Of a DNA stretch of 40,952 bases, positions 8,152 to 16,058 are shown piece after piece; positions within the stretch are counted from its first letter, which is position 1; each line of letters opens with the position of its first letter. The stretch comes from Alphaproteobacteria bacterium. GTDB taxonomy: Bacteria > Pseudomonadota > Alphaproteobacteria > Micavibrionales > Micavibrionaceae. The position numbers and the translations under genes were made by a program. The notes under the pieces are model-generated. The model saw only the letters and a list, made by a program, of their open reading frames with translations. It made no database searches and was not told the origin of the DNA. The stretch spans positions 1 through 40,952 of the forward strand of contig JAGYOK010000017.1 of NCBI GenBank assembly GCA_018399685.1, read 5' to 3'.

Positions 8152-8217
8152 TGGTATATTCCTCAAAATCCTGTATAACTACGGGGATAAGCTTATAAGA
8201 GTTAAGGATAAGAGACA

Positions 8218-8478
8218 ATGAAATTTAATTTTGATATTGAGTGTACACCTGAAGAAGCCCGCAAATTCTTTGGTTTGCCTGATGTGGCGCCGATGCAAGA
8301 GCGCGTGATGAAAGAGCTTGAAGACCAGATGCAGGAAAATATCCGCAATCTATCGCCAGAAGAAATGGTGAAGACATGGATGCCTGCTACTATGCAGGGC
8401 TGGCAGGAAATGCAAAAGATGTTCTGGGGACAGATGGGGATGAGCGGTGCTCCCGATGCTTTTGGCAAGGGTAAGTAA
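8218..8478 (+). CDS. DUF6489-type small protein
   Basis: This is an 86-residue protein opening MKFNFDIECTPEEARKFFGLPD, a start I associate with the alphaproteobacterial DUF6489 family. The remainder is helical and rich in Met and Gln (MQERVMKELEDQMQENI), ending in a Gly/Lys tail. AAGGA about ten bases before ATG 8218 fits a ribosome binding site. It stops three bases before the mnmE start, so the two are almost certainly co-transcribed and translationally coupled. The function is unknown. The family assignment is from memory of the N-terminal motif. Confidence 0.8.
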   Translation: MKFNFDIECTPEEARKFFGLPDVAPMQERVMKELEDQMQENIRNLSPEEMVKTWMPATMQGWQEMQKMFWGQMGMSGAPDAFGKGK

Positions 8479-8481
8479 ATT

Positions 8482-9894
8482 GTGAGCGATACAATCTTTG
8501 CACAGGCCAGTGCCCGCGGATTTGCGGGAGTTGCGGTAATCCGGGTTTCCGGGCCGCAGGCGTTTGACGGGCTGTGTGAGCTGGCAGATATACAAGCCGG
8601 GCAGATTCGTTTTAGAACTGCACAACTATACACTCTGACTCGTAATGTTCCACGTGGAACTCTGGAAGAAAATAGTATAAACGATACGAATGTTCCACAT
8701 GAAACACTGGATCATGCTTTGGTGCTTGCGTTTAAAAATCCCCACAGTTATACGGGCGAAGATGTTGTGGAATACCATGTTCACGGCGGCGTTGCGGTAG
8801 TTGAAGGGGTTTTGGATGCTTTAAGCGCCCTGCCCGGGCATCGTATGGCGGAGCCTGGAGAATTCACTCGCCGTGCTTTTGAAAATGGCAAAATGGATCT
8901 TACCGAGGCCGAAGCTATCGCAGACCTTATACATGCGGAAACTACTTTGCAAAAGCAGCAGGCTTTAGGGCAAATGAGCGGAGCTTTGGGTGAGGTTATC
9001 GAGGGCTGGCGGGATAGGTTGGTGAAAATTCTTGCCTATGTAGAGGCAGAGCTGGAATTCCCTGACGAAGATTTGCCGGTTGATATTAATGATGAAATAC
9101 GTCCGCAAATTGCTGAATTATGCGAGCAGATTGATGCGCATTTGAATGATAATCGCCGCGGTGAGCGTATGCGAGATGGTATCCGTATCGCGGTTATCGG
9201 GGCGCCGAATGCTGGCAAGTCTAGCCTTGTTAATGCTTTAGCGCGGCGGGATGTTGCGATAGTATCGGACATTGCGGGTACTACGCGAGATGTGATCGAA
9301 GCGCATCTGGATATTGCCGGATATCCTGTTATTCTTTCAGATACTGCGGGGCTGCGGCCAGAGCAGATTAAAGAGGGCGCGTATGAGCAAGATGAGATAG
9401 AAACGATAGGCATTCGCCGCGCTTTAAAGGTTGCGGAAGAGGCGGATATCAGAGTTATTCTCTATGATGGTACAGCAGATGAGCTGGATAAGCATAGCTA
9501 TGCGTTGGAGCAAAGACACGCACATACTCTTGCAGTAATTAATAAGGCAGATGGAGGCGCGAAGCTTTTCCATCCTGAGGGCGCTTTGCGCATTTCGGTA
9601 AAGAATAATCGGGGTGTTGACGCTTTTTTGGAAGCGCTGGTCGGGGTTATCAAGGTGCTTATGTATGGTGGAGTAAAGCAGGAGCGTGAGGCCGCCATTA
9701 TCACGCGGCATCGCCACCGCGTAGCTTTGGGGGATTGTAAAGACAGCCTTGAGCGTAGTATGAACGCGGCTCTGCCCGAATTGATAGCCGAAGATTTGCG
9801 ATTGGCTTTGCGCGATTTAGGGCGCATTACAGGTAAGATTGATGTTGAAGACTTGCTGGATATAGTCTTTCGTGATTTTTGCATCGGTAAGTGA
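8482..9894 (+). CDS. mnmE: tRNA modification GTPase MnmE with a parS-encoded insertion
   Basis: MnmE (TrmE) works with MnmG to place the (carboxymethyl)aminomethyl group on C5 of wobble uridine-34. At 470 residues it has the N-terminal formyl-THF-binding domain, the helical domain with the inserted G domain (G1 GAPNAGKS 240-247, G3 DTAG 287-290, G4 NKAD near 355), and the C-terminal CIGK with the essential Cys. It starts at GTG 8482, three bases after the preceding stop. Residues of about 53-76 are longer than usual: the normal short loop before LDHALVL is replaced by NVPRGT, a linker and NVPHET, both hexapeptides encoded by parS-like sites. The insertion lies in a surface loop of the N-domain and should not harm catalysis. 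Confidence 0.97.
   Translation: MSDTIFAQASARGFAGVAVIRVSGPQAFDGLCELADIQAGQIRFRTAQLYTLTRNVPRGTLEENSINDTNVPHETLDHALVLAFKNPHSYTGEDVVEYHVHGGVAVVEGVLDALSALPGHRMAEPGEFTRRAFENGKMDLTEAEAIADLIHAETTLQKQQALGQMSGALGEVIEGWRDRLVKILAYVEAELEFPDEDLPVDINDEIRPQIAELCEQIDAHLNDNRRGERMRDGIRIAVIGAPNAGKSSLVNALARRDVAIVSDIAGTTRDVIEAHLDIAGYPVILSDTAGLRPEQIKEGAYEQDEIETIGIRRALKVAEEADIRVILYDGTADELDKHSYALEQRHAHTLAVINKADGGAKLFHPEGALRISVKNNRGVDAFLEALVGVIKVLMYGGVKQEREAAIITRHRHRVALGDCKDSLERSMNAALPELIAEDLRLALRDLGRITGKIDVEDLLDIVFRDFCIGK
8646..8661 (+). promoter_or_regulatory. parS-like ParB-binding site 2 (inside mnmE)
   Basis: TGTTCCACGTGGAACT is one base from the perfect palindrome TGTTCCACGTGGAACA. It encodes NVPRGT in the mnmE frame. 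Confidence 0.75.
8691..8706 (+). promoter_or_regulatory. parS-like ParB-binding site 3 (inside mnmE)
   Basis: TGTTCCACATGAAACA follows the parS pattern except for A in place of G in the centre. It encodes NVPHET, and its centre is 45 bases from that of site 2. Confidence 0.65.
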
Positions 9895-10009
9895 GCTTCG
9901 ATCTTTTCATCTGATTGTCGTTACTCGTCACTTGGGCTTGGGGCGCACTTTTTTCTAGGAAAATATGTTGTAACCTAGTATAGCTAGCGCCTTGAGGATA
10001 ATTAATGAT

Positions 10010-11908
10010 ATGGCACAGGATAATAAATTCGATGTAATCGTAGTAGGTGGCGGACATGCCGGATGTGACGCTGCGGCTGCGGCTGCGCGTATGGGAGCCA
10101 AGACCGCTCTTATAACCCATAAGATCGAGACTATCGGGGCGATGTCCTGTAATCCGGCGATTGGCGGGCTTGCCAAGGGGCATCTGGTGCGCGAGATTGA
10201 TGCGCTTGATGGAGTTATGGCGAGGGCTACAGACCTTGGCGGTATCCAGTTCCGTATGCTTAATTCATCCAAAGGCCCCGCTGTGCGTGGCGGGCGCGCT
10301 CAAGCTGATCGCAAGCTTTACTGCAAAGCCATGCAAGATATGCTTTTGAGCTATCCCAATCTCACGGTGATTGAGGCAGAAGGCGATGATTTTATTTTAA
10401 ATGAAAAAGACGGCGCTATATCTATTGCTGGATTGAAAGATAAGAAGGGCAATATTTATGAGTGTCCTTGTGTGATCCTGACTGCTGGAACTTTTTTGCG
10501 TGGTGTCCTTCATAGAGGAACGGATATTACTCCGGGTGGGCGTATAAATGAAGAGCCGGTTATCGGCATGGCAGAAGCGCTGGAGCGGTTGGATCTTCCT
10601 TTGGGACGGCTGAAGACGGGCACTCCTGCGAGGCTCGATGGGCGCACAATCAACTGGGATGTGTGCGAGCCACAATATGGTGATGAAAATCCGCAGCCTT
10701 TCTCTTATATGACCGAGGAATTACCAAACCCGCAAATTGCGTGCTATGTGACCTATACGAACGATAAAACGCATGAGATTTTAAAGACGAATGTCCATCG
10801 TTCGCCAATGTTTTCGGGGCAGATTACGTCGATTGGCCCGCGCTATTGTCCTTCTATTGAAGACAAGATCGGGCGTTTTGCTGATAAGCTGCGTCACCAG
10901 ATTTTCCTTGAACCGGAGGGGCTGGAAGATCATACGGTTTATCCAAACGGTATTTCCACCTCTCTGCCGATTGATGTGCAAGACGCTATGATTCATTCTA
11001 TCAAGGGGTTGGAAAATGTTGAGGTGCTGGCATGGGGCTATGCGATTGAGTATGATTACGTAGATCCCCGCGACCTTAAACGTACACTGGAGAGCAAAAG
11101 TCTGGATGGATTGTTTTTGGCTGGACAGATTAACGGCACAACCGGATATGAGGAAGCGGCTGCACAAGGACTTATGGCTGGCGTTAATGCTGCGCTTCAG
11201 GCGAAGGCTCTGGGCGAAGGTAAAACCCGCGAAGATGCGGGGACATTTACGCTGGATCGGGCGGATGCCTATATCGGTGTGATGATCGATGATCTGATTA
11301 CCAAGGGCGCGCCGGAGCCATACCGCATGTTTACCAGCCGCGCGGAATATCGCTTGCGTTTAAGAGCGGATAATGCCGATCAACGCCTGACGGATAAGGG
11401 CATCGAGATTGGCTGTGTTGGAGAGGCGCGGGCGGCGTTCTGGCAGGTCAAAAAAGAGAAGCTGGCAATCGCGCGGGCGCTTGTGCAGGGATTGCAAGCT
11501 ACGCCTAACGAGCTTGTAGCGGCGGGTATTAAAGTTAATCAGGATGGACAGCGGCGCAATGCTTCGAACTTACTGGCTTATCCTAATATCTCGTGGGAGG
11601 ATTTGAGTGCCTACTGGCCGGAGCTTTCGGAAATTGAGCCGGAGATCAGGGAGCAGTTGGAAATTGACTCGCTTTATGCTGGATATATGGATCGCCATGA
11701 TGCTGATATCGCAGCTTTTCGCAAGGATGAGCAACTTGCGCTGCCCAAGGATCTGGATTATGCGCAAGTGGGGAGCCTGTCTAATGAAATCCGGCAAAAG
11801 CTGGAGCAGGTTAACCCCGTGACTTTGGGGGAGGCTGCGCGCATTCCCGGCGTAACTCCGGCGGCGGTTGTGGCATTGTTGCGCTATGTGAAGAAGCCGA
11901 AGAGGTAG
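10010..11908 (+). CDS. mnmG: tRNA uridine-34 5-carboxymethylaminomethyl modification enzyme MnmG (GidA)
   Basis: This is the FAD-binding partner of MnmE in wobble-uridine modification. The N-terminal Rossmann motif (VVGGGHAG) is followed by the family signature [13 protein letters not shown] and by [11 protein letters not shown]; the C-terminal helical tRNA- and MnmE-binding domain ends in [14 protein letters not shown] 10010 gives 632 residues, the usual length, and has GAGGA about eleven bases upstream; a TTG at 9992 would overlap that site and is rejected. It lies 115 bases after mnmE on the same strand. Confidence 0.97.
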   Translation: MAQDNKFDVIVVGGGHAGCDAAAAAARMGAKTALITHKIETIGAMSCNPAIGGLAKGHLVREIDALDGVMARATDLGGIQFRMLNSSKGPAVRGGRAQADRKLYCKAMQDMLLSYPNLTVIEAEGDDFILNEKDGAISIAGLKDKKGNIYECPCVILTAGTFLRGVLHRGTDITPGGRINEEPVIGMAEALERLDLPLGRLKTGTPARLDGRTINWDVCEPQYGDENPQPFSYMTEELPNPQIACYVTYTNDKTHEILKTNVHRSPMFSGQITSIGPRYCPSIEDKIGRFADKLRHQIFLEPEGLEDHTVYPNGISTSLPIDVQDAMIHSIKGLENVEVLAWGYAIEYDYVDPRDLKRTLESKSLDGLFLAGQINGTTGYEEAAAQGLMAGVNAALQAKALGEGKTREDAGTFTLDRADAYIGVMIDDLITKGAPEPYRMFTSRAEYRLRLRADNADQRLTDKGIEIGCVGEARAAFWQVKKEKLAIARALVQGLQATPNELVAAGIKVNQDGQRRNASNLLAYPNISWEDLSAYWPELSEIEPEIREQLEIDSLYAGYMDRHDADIAAFRKDEQLALPKDLDYAQVGSLSNEIRQKLEQVNPVTLGEAARIPGVTPAAVVALLRYVKKPKR

Positions 11909-11917
11909 ATTTTTTAA

Positions 11918-11945
11918 AAATCGGCATAGCTTATTGCCTTTTTGA
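11918..11945 (+). terminator. Weak terminator-like hairpin after mnmG
   Basis: GGCA and TGCC with an eight-base loop are followed by TTTTT. The stem is short, and read-through into the next gene is likely. Confidence 0.3.
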
Positions 11946-11968
11946 CAAGTGTTAGATAATAATTATCT

Positions 11969-12889
11969 ATGAGATACGATTTTCTTTTTCATATATTGTT
12001 GGGCTTTGCTCCGGCACTGGCCGGGCTTTCTTTCTGTTTGTTTGTAATGTGGTGGCTTTATCGTGATGTACGAATGAGGCCATTAATAAAAGAACAGGAA
12101 GCAGAAGTTTTTACTTACAGCGCAAAAATGAAAACGTACCAGATAATTTTAGGGACGCTTTTTCTTGTTTTTGCAGTGGGACCGTTGGCACTGGCCGGGC
12201 TTGAATATTATAACCATGATTACGGCTTTGATGGTTCAGACCCGGTTTGGATATCTGTATTCTTGTTGTATCTTTTCTTTGGTTTTTTTGGCGTTTTTTG
12301 TATCATTGATCCTCTAAGGTCTTATGCAAAAATTGATAGCAATGGAGTGAGGGTACGCGGGTTTTTGCTGTCAGAGCGTTTTATACCATGGAAGAATGTT
12401 GGCAGAATCGTAAACCACAGCTCTTTGAGAATGCTTTCTATTGATGGAAAAGACAGCGATGGTAAGAAACGGATATTGTTATTCTCACATGGATTCGAGT
12501 ATTTATCGATTTTTTTGAATAGACTTAATAGCCGTGGTTTTTTCTTAAAAGAAGTTCTTGAGGAAATGGAAAAGATCAAAGCATATTTGTGGCAGCAGGG
12601 CTATTATAAAGTGGATCTTTACAAATTGTATTTACCCTTTTGGAGCTTTTGGTACCAACCGGGCAATCCAGAAAAATATATTGCCGTATTATTTGGTGTT
12701 GAGGAAGATAAGAGGACTACTCATTATGAGCATTTTAAAATTAGCTCCTATAAAGAGGAGGATATGCTTAATGAGGTTAAAGGCAGATTTGTTGAAAAGA
12801 GTTTTAATTTTCATCCGAAATTTCAGGAAGACCTTGTCAGGGGTGTTGACTATATTATCGAAAGAAATGAGCAGTATAATAAGGGGTAA
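11969..12889 (+). CDS. Membrane protein with three N-terminal helices and a PH-like segment
   Basis: This is a 306-residue protein I do not recognise as a named family. Three hydrophobic segments at about 5-31, 57-78 and 92-113 anchor it in the inner membrane. Residues of about 118-185 (KIDSNGVRVRGF, then FIPWKNVGRI) resemble the strand and IPW-turn pattern of bacterial PH-like domains. The last 120 residues are charged and helical and presumably cytoplasmic. It sits between mnmG and rsmG, genes that are usually adjacent, and its codon use is more A+T-rich than theirs, which hints at later insertion. The ribosome binding site is weak. Confidence 0.7.
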   Translation: MRYDFLFHILLGFAPALAGLSFCLFVMWWLYRDVRMRPLIKEQEAEVFTYSAKMKTYQIILGTLFLVFAVGPLALAGLEYYNHDYGFDGSDPVWISVFLLYLFFGFFGVFCIIDPLRSYAKIDSNGVRVRGFLLSERFIPWKNVGRIVNHSSLRMLSIDGKDSDGKKRILLFSHGFEYLSIFLNRLNSRGFFLKEVLEEMEKIKAYLWQQGYYKVDLYKLYLPFWSFWYQPGNPEKYIAVLFGVEEDKRTTHYEHFKISSYKEEDMLNEVKGRFVEKSFNFHPKFQEDLVRGVDYIIERNEQYNKG

Positions 12890-12900
12890 ATAAGAATAAA

Positions 12901-13533
12901 ATGACCCAATACACACAAGACAATATCCAACAGGAATTTGCCCTTACAGATGCGGCGTTTGAAAGATTAAAAAAATATTATAAGCTATTGATAAAATGGC
13001 AAAAAGCCATAAATTTGGTGAGTAAAAATACGCTTGATGAGGCATGGCATCGGCATTTCGCGGATAGTGCGCAGTTATCGCGTTTTATTGCCGATAAGGG
13101 AGCTTCCAAAGTTTATGCGGATTTGGGCTGTGGGGCTGGTTTTCCGGGGCTGGTTATCGCAATGATGCGCCCCGAGCTTGACGTGCATCTGGTGGAGTCT
13201 GATGAGCGCAAGGGACAGTTTATGCGCACCGTTATCCGCGAGACGGGGGTCAGCAATGCTAATGTGCATACAAAGCGTATCGAAGATATGACAAGCGAGT
13301 TTGTCCCTGATTTTGTCAGCGCAAGGGCGTTGGCTCCTCTACCAAAGCTTCTTGAATATTGCCAGCCGTGGATAGAAGCTAATCCCGATATTTGCTTTTA
13401 TTTTCTAAAAGGCGAGCGAGCCGATGAGGAGATTGAAGAGGCGCGGGAGATTTATGATTTTTCTGTGCGCACAATTCCCAGCATAACTCAGGCTCAGGCG
13501 CAGATTTTGTTGCTCGAGAAGGTTCGCCGCTGA
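12901..13533 (+). CDS. rsmG: 16S rRNA (guanine-527-N7) methyltransferase RsmG (GidB)
   Basis: RsmG methylates N7 of G527 in 16S rRNA using S-adenosylmethionine. The 210-residue protein has the typical N-terminal helical part (LLIKWQKAINLVS, HFADSAQL), the SAM-binding loop YADLGCGAGFPGL near 74-86, and the later SARALAPL motif. Length and motif order are normal. It starts at ATG 12901, 11 bases after the preceding stop. In most alphaproteobacteria parA and parB follow; here the next coding sequences are tiny proteins and a tRNA gene. Confidence 0.96.
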   Translation: MTQYTQDNIQQEFALTDAAFERLKKYYKLLIKWQKAINLVSKNTLDEAWHRHFADSAQLSRFIADKGASKVYADLGCGAGFPGLVIAMMRPELDVHLVESDERKGQFMRTVIRETGVSNANVHTKRIEDMTSEFVPDFVSARALAPLPKLLEYCQPWIEANPDICFYFLKGERADEEIEEAREIYDFSVRTIPSITQAQAQILLLEKVRR

Positions 13534-13593
13534 TAGGAGTTGGGCAAGTTCTACCTTTATTTTCGGTAATTTATTTTAAGAAGGCGGCAGGGC

Positions 13594-13698
13594 TTATCCT
13601 AAAACACTTTGTACGATTATTGTGCAAAGTATCCCCATGATAAAGCCTGAAAATCCACAGGCAGCATAAGCAATAATAAATGCAGAACGATCTTCCAT
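13594..13698 (-). CDS. 34-aa single-span membrane peptide
   Basis: The peptide begins MEDRSAFIIAYAACGFSGF and is one hydrophobic helix with a short charged N-terminus, so probably a single inner-membrane span. AGGAG lies eight bases before ATG 13698, an excellent ribosome binding site. It lies directly downstream of the structured RNA on the same strand and could be expressed from the same promoter. A longer in-frame reading to 13863 exists but runs through the RNA-like stem sequence and has no plausible start signal. The function is unknown. Confidence 0.6.
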   Translation of the reverse strand: MEDRSAFIIAYAACGFSGFIMGILCTIIVQSVLG

Positions 13699-13719
13699 CT
13701 TTTTCTCCTCTTGGTGTCG

Positions 13720-13862
13720 GGGAGTTAGAAAGCCCGTTCTGTGAAAGAGCCGCCATGATCTTTGGGCATAAAGCCTTGAACATACATCATAGCCTCCCCG
13801 ACTCAAGTCGAGGAGTGTATTGACGGCACACTTAGCCGCACAGAAACGGGTTTCTAAGCCCA
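13720..13862 (-). ncRNA. Structured RNA with 6S-like architecture (or a structured leader)
   Basis: Arms 13839-13859 and 13724-13743 are nearly perfectly complementary over about 20 bases and enclose about 95 nt. Inside are a GCCG/CGGC pairing, a strong hairpin (CTCCTCGAC-TTGA-GTCGGGGAG) and a small GGC/GCC hairpin in the 3' half. A long closing stem, an open middle and a terminal hairpin is the 6S RNA plan, and the minus-strand 3' half (TTCAAGG, GGCGGC) recalls E. coli 6S. A -10 TACAAT (13869-13874, minus) would start transcription about at the first base of the stem. No ssrS is claimed. A cis-acting leader for the 34-aa gene, 22 bases on, is the main alternative. Confidence 0.5.
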
Positions 13863-13868
13863 TGTACT

Positions 13869-13874
13869 ATTGTA
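13869..13874 (-). promoter_or_regulatory. -10 element for the structured RNA
   Basis: TACAAT on the minus strand is placed six bases before the first base of the RNA closing stem. No convincing -35 is seen. Confidence 0.4.
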
Positions 13875-13942
13875 TAACAGAAAGCATCAGGATAGGAAAA
13901 AAGAATTTTTAAGCCTATATTTATAGTCTGGAGCAACGAAAC

Positions 13943-13972
13943 TTGACTCATCAAGTCTGTTTTTGCTATGAG
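13943..13972 (+). promoter_or_regulatory. Possible promoter for the 35-aa gene
   Basis: TTGACT (13943-13948) and TATGAG (13967-13972) are spaced by 18 bases, about 58 bases before the small coding sequence. Confidence 0.35.
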
Positions 13973-14029
13973 TAAAGTAAAGGCACAAAAATCAGCCTGT
14001 AATGGCGGGGAGTGTTAGAGGGTGAAAAA

Positions 14030-14137
14030 ATGGCAATGCCAAGATCAATAAAGCCAATGTTCAATGCGAAAGCTGCGCCACCCGTGCGGCGGCAGCCTAG
14101 ACCTATTGGTGTTGGACCTTCAGGTATGAAGTTCTAA
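14030..14137 (+). CDS. 35-aa Pro/Arg-rich small protein
   Basis: The frame opens MAMPRSIKPMF and continues rich in Pro, Arg and Gly (PPVRRQPRP), ending GPSGMKF. GAGGG six bases before ATG 14030 is a good ribosome binding site, and a plausible promoter lies upstream. Basic and proline-rich, it is probably unstructured alone; nucleic-acid or ribosome contact is a guess. Without homology data it stays tentative. Confidence 0.45.
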   Translation: MAMPRSIKPMFNAKAAPPVRRQPRPIGVGPSGMKF

Positions 14138-14155
14138 AATTAATTACTATATGTT

Positions 14156-14401
14156 TTATAAGGGTTCGGGAGAGGGTTCTGTCGGAAGCCCGAATCTTAT
14201 TTCCTCACGGAAGTTGCCTTTACCAGTCGCGCAGAACTTGATTGCATTGCCGACCTGATCCGGGAAAATTTGTTGTGAAATTGTGTAAATAACACGCTCC
14301 CCGCTTCTGTCAAAAAGCGTTCCAACTATGTAGGGGTCAAAGTTGTCATCCAGCGATATTTCGAAGTGTGCGTTTTCTATGAATTCATCGCGTGTTGGCA
14401 T
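14156..14401 (-). CDS. Hypothetical protein, 81 aa
   Basis: This is an unrecognised small acidic protein with a likely beta-rich fold (YIVGTLFDRSGERVIYTI) and a Pro/Glu-rich C-terminal tail. AGGA precedes ATG 14401 by about eleven bases. It has no signal peptide or membrane segment. It lies between the 35-aa gene and tRNA-Arg, on the tRNA strand. Confidence 0.6.
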   Translation of the reverse strand: MPTRDEFIENAHFEISLDDNFDPYIVGTLFDRSGERVIYTISQQIFPDQVGNAIKFCATGKGNFREEIRFGLPTEPSPEPL

Positions 14402-14520
14402 GTTATTGTTTCCTAGGATAATTTCTTATGGTGGCACAAGATATAGGAAAAAAGCCCGCCCAGTCAATTATTGTTTGTTCTGTGGTGCAGCAAAAGAACC
14501 GGTATGGACACTAAGTGAAG

Positions 14521-14597
14521 TGGCGTCCCCGAGAGGGTTTGAACCTCCGACCCCAGGTTTAGGAAACCTGTGCTCTATCCAGCTGAGCTACGGGGAC
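14521..14597 (-). tRNA. tRNA-Arg, anticodon CCT
   Basis: The 77-nt cloverleaf on the minus strand has acceptor arm GTCCCCG paired with the 3' GGGGAC, D-arm GCTCAGCTGGATAGAGC, anticodon stem CAGGT/ACCTG with loop TTCCTAA (anticodon CCT, reading AGG), and T-arm GGTTCAAACCC. The terminal CCA is encoded (14521-14523). Confidence 0.97.
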
Positions 14598-14706
14598 ATA
14601 TAGTCTTCGATATTTCTTTTTGTACTTCGTTTTTTCGCTCCTCAAGTATCAGTTTATACGTGTCGTCGCTCATTCCTTGTACAAAAAGAAATCTCTTTGA
14701 CTATAT
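14598..14706. repeat. Bipartite inverted repeat A
   Basis: Outer arms ATATAGTC (14598-14605) and GACTATAT (14699-14706) flank perfect 14-bp inner arms ATTTCTTTTTGTAC (14612-14625) and GTACAAAAAGAAAT (14679-14692). The loop is 53 bases. It begins right at the 5' end of the tRNA gene. The rest of this gene-free stretch (14707-14968) shows nothing I can name. Confidence 0.7.
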
Positions 14707-14968
14707 TTGAATGGATATTTTGCTCCTTGCGAACAAAATAAGTGATAAAAGATTATCAGCAAAAACTTTGTAAAAACGTTTATGCCCTATTCGGCGTTTT
14801 ATCTCAACCCCTTCCTTTCACATAGTTTTGCTTGCTAATGCTTTCATGCTATAGACGTGATGCTTGCGCAGAGTTTATATTCTATTATGCGCTGGCGGGC
14901 TTGTGTGTGGGTTGATTTAACCTTTAGCCCCTCGGGCAGTCAAGCAAGCGAGATAAAGAAAGCAAAAT

Positions 14969-16057
14969 ATGGTTCGCTACGAGCTTAAAGAAAAAATATT
15001 GGATGTTGATGGGTTTACCATTGCTTATACCGAGATTGGCCCTGAGGATGGGCATCTCGTTTTTTGCGTGCATGGCCTGCTTTCAACCGGGCGGGATTTC
15101 GATTTTCTGGGGCGCGCGCTGGCAAAGAGGGGCTATCGCTGCATAGCTATGGATTTGCCGGGCAGAGGGAAAAGCGGGCGCTTTAACCACTATATGCAAT
15201 ATGTGCCGCCGAACTATCTGCCCTATTGTCTGGCGGTTTTGGAGCATGAAGCGCCGGGGCAGGAGTTTTGCTGGCTGGGCGTGTCTTTAGGCGGTATTCT
15301 TGGTATGATGCTGCACAAAGCTTTGGGCGGTGGTGAATCACTGGGGCAAAAATTGCTCGATAGCGTAACGGCGCCTATCGGAGCGCTAATTCCGCGCGGG
15401 TTCTTTATGCCGCGGCGAGCGGCAGTTTCTGCGGGCGCGCCAGTGCCGTTGTTTACGCAATTCCGCAAGTCTATCGAAGATATTGAGGAGAAGAGCGGTA
15501 AGGTAGACAATGAAGATTGCTCGATTTTTGATATGGCCAACCTGCCGAAGATCAGCGCTAAAATGACGCGGTTGATCCTGATCGATATTGGTGCAGAAAT
15601 TCCAGCGCATGGATTGAATATTGTTGCAAAGGTTGCGCAGGCTCCAAATATTTTTGATAGTTTCGAGGAGGCCGTTGCAGCTATTAAAAGGCGATGTGTG
15701 GCTTGGGGGATTACGAGTGATAGCGTTTGGGAGCATATAATCATGCACAACGTTATCAAACGAGATGATGGCTCTTACATGATGCATTACGATAAAGGCA
15801 TCGGTATGGTTCAACCCGAAGAAAGCGAGACGCTTCCTTTGTGGCATTTGTGGGATGAAATTAAGCAACCGGTTTTTCTGGTGCGCGGGGGTAAATCCCG
15901 CCTTTTGCCTGAGGTCGTGGCCGAGCGTATGCGTGAACGTTATAGCGGCGAACGTTTCAGCGAGATTGTATATGAGGCTTGTGGGCACATTCCCAATGTA
16001 ATGGAAGAATCGCATGTCAATGCGCTGGTGACGTGGATTGAGGCCTCGCAGAAGTGA
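14969..16057 (+). CDS. Alpha/beta-hydrolase fold protein
   Basis: The 362-residue protein has the fold's landmarks: the oxyanion turn VHGLL (34-38), DLPGRGKS after strand 4, nucleophile elbow GVSLGG with Ser106, and the late histidine in CGHIPN (His340). About 150 residues between elbow and acid strand form a large cap with unusual inserted sequence. At the usual acid site, where relatives carry RGxxSDLL, this protein reads RGGKSRLL, so the canonical Asp is Arg311. Either another acidic residue completes the triad or activity is altered. There is no signal peptide. The substrate is unknown. It ends one base before the hisE stop on the other strand. Confidence 0.85.
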   Translation: MVRYELKEKILDVDGFTIAYTEIGPEDGHLVFCVHGLLSTGRDFDFLGRALAKRGYRCIAMDLPGRGKSGRFNHYMQYVPPNYLPYCLAVLEHEAPGQEFCWLGVSLGGILGMMLHKALGGGESLGQKLLDSVTAPIGALIPRGFFMPRRAAVSAGAPVPLFTQFRKSIEDIEEKSGKVDNEDCSIFDMANLPKISAKMTRLILIDIGAEIPAHGLNIVAKVAQAPNIFDSFEEAVAAIKRRCVAWGITSDSVWEHIIMHNVIKRDDGSYMMHYDKGIGMVQPEESETLPLWHLWDEIKQPVFLVRGGKSRLLPEVVAERMRERYSGERFSEIVYEACGHIPNVMEESHVNALVTWIEASQK

Positions 16058-16058
16058 G

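Noticed and set aside
13594-13863. Single 89-aa protein on the minus strand covering the structured RNA
   Set aside because: The first 55 codons run through both arms of a 20-bp inverted repeat, the predicted start has no ribosome binding site, and a perfect one precedes the internal ATG at 13698.
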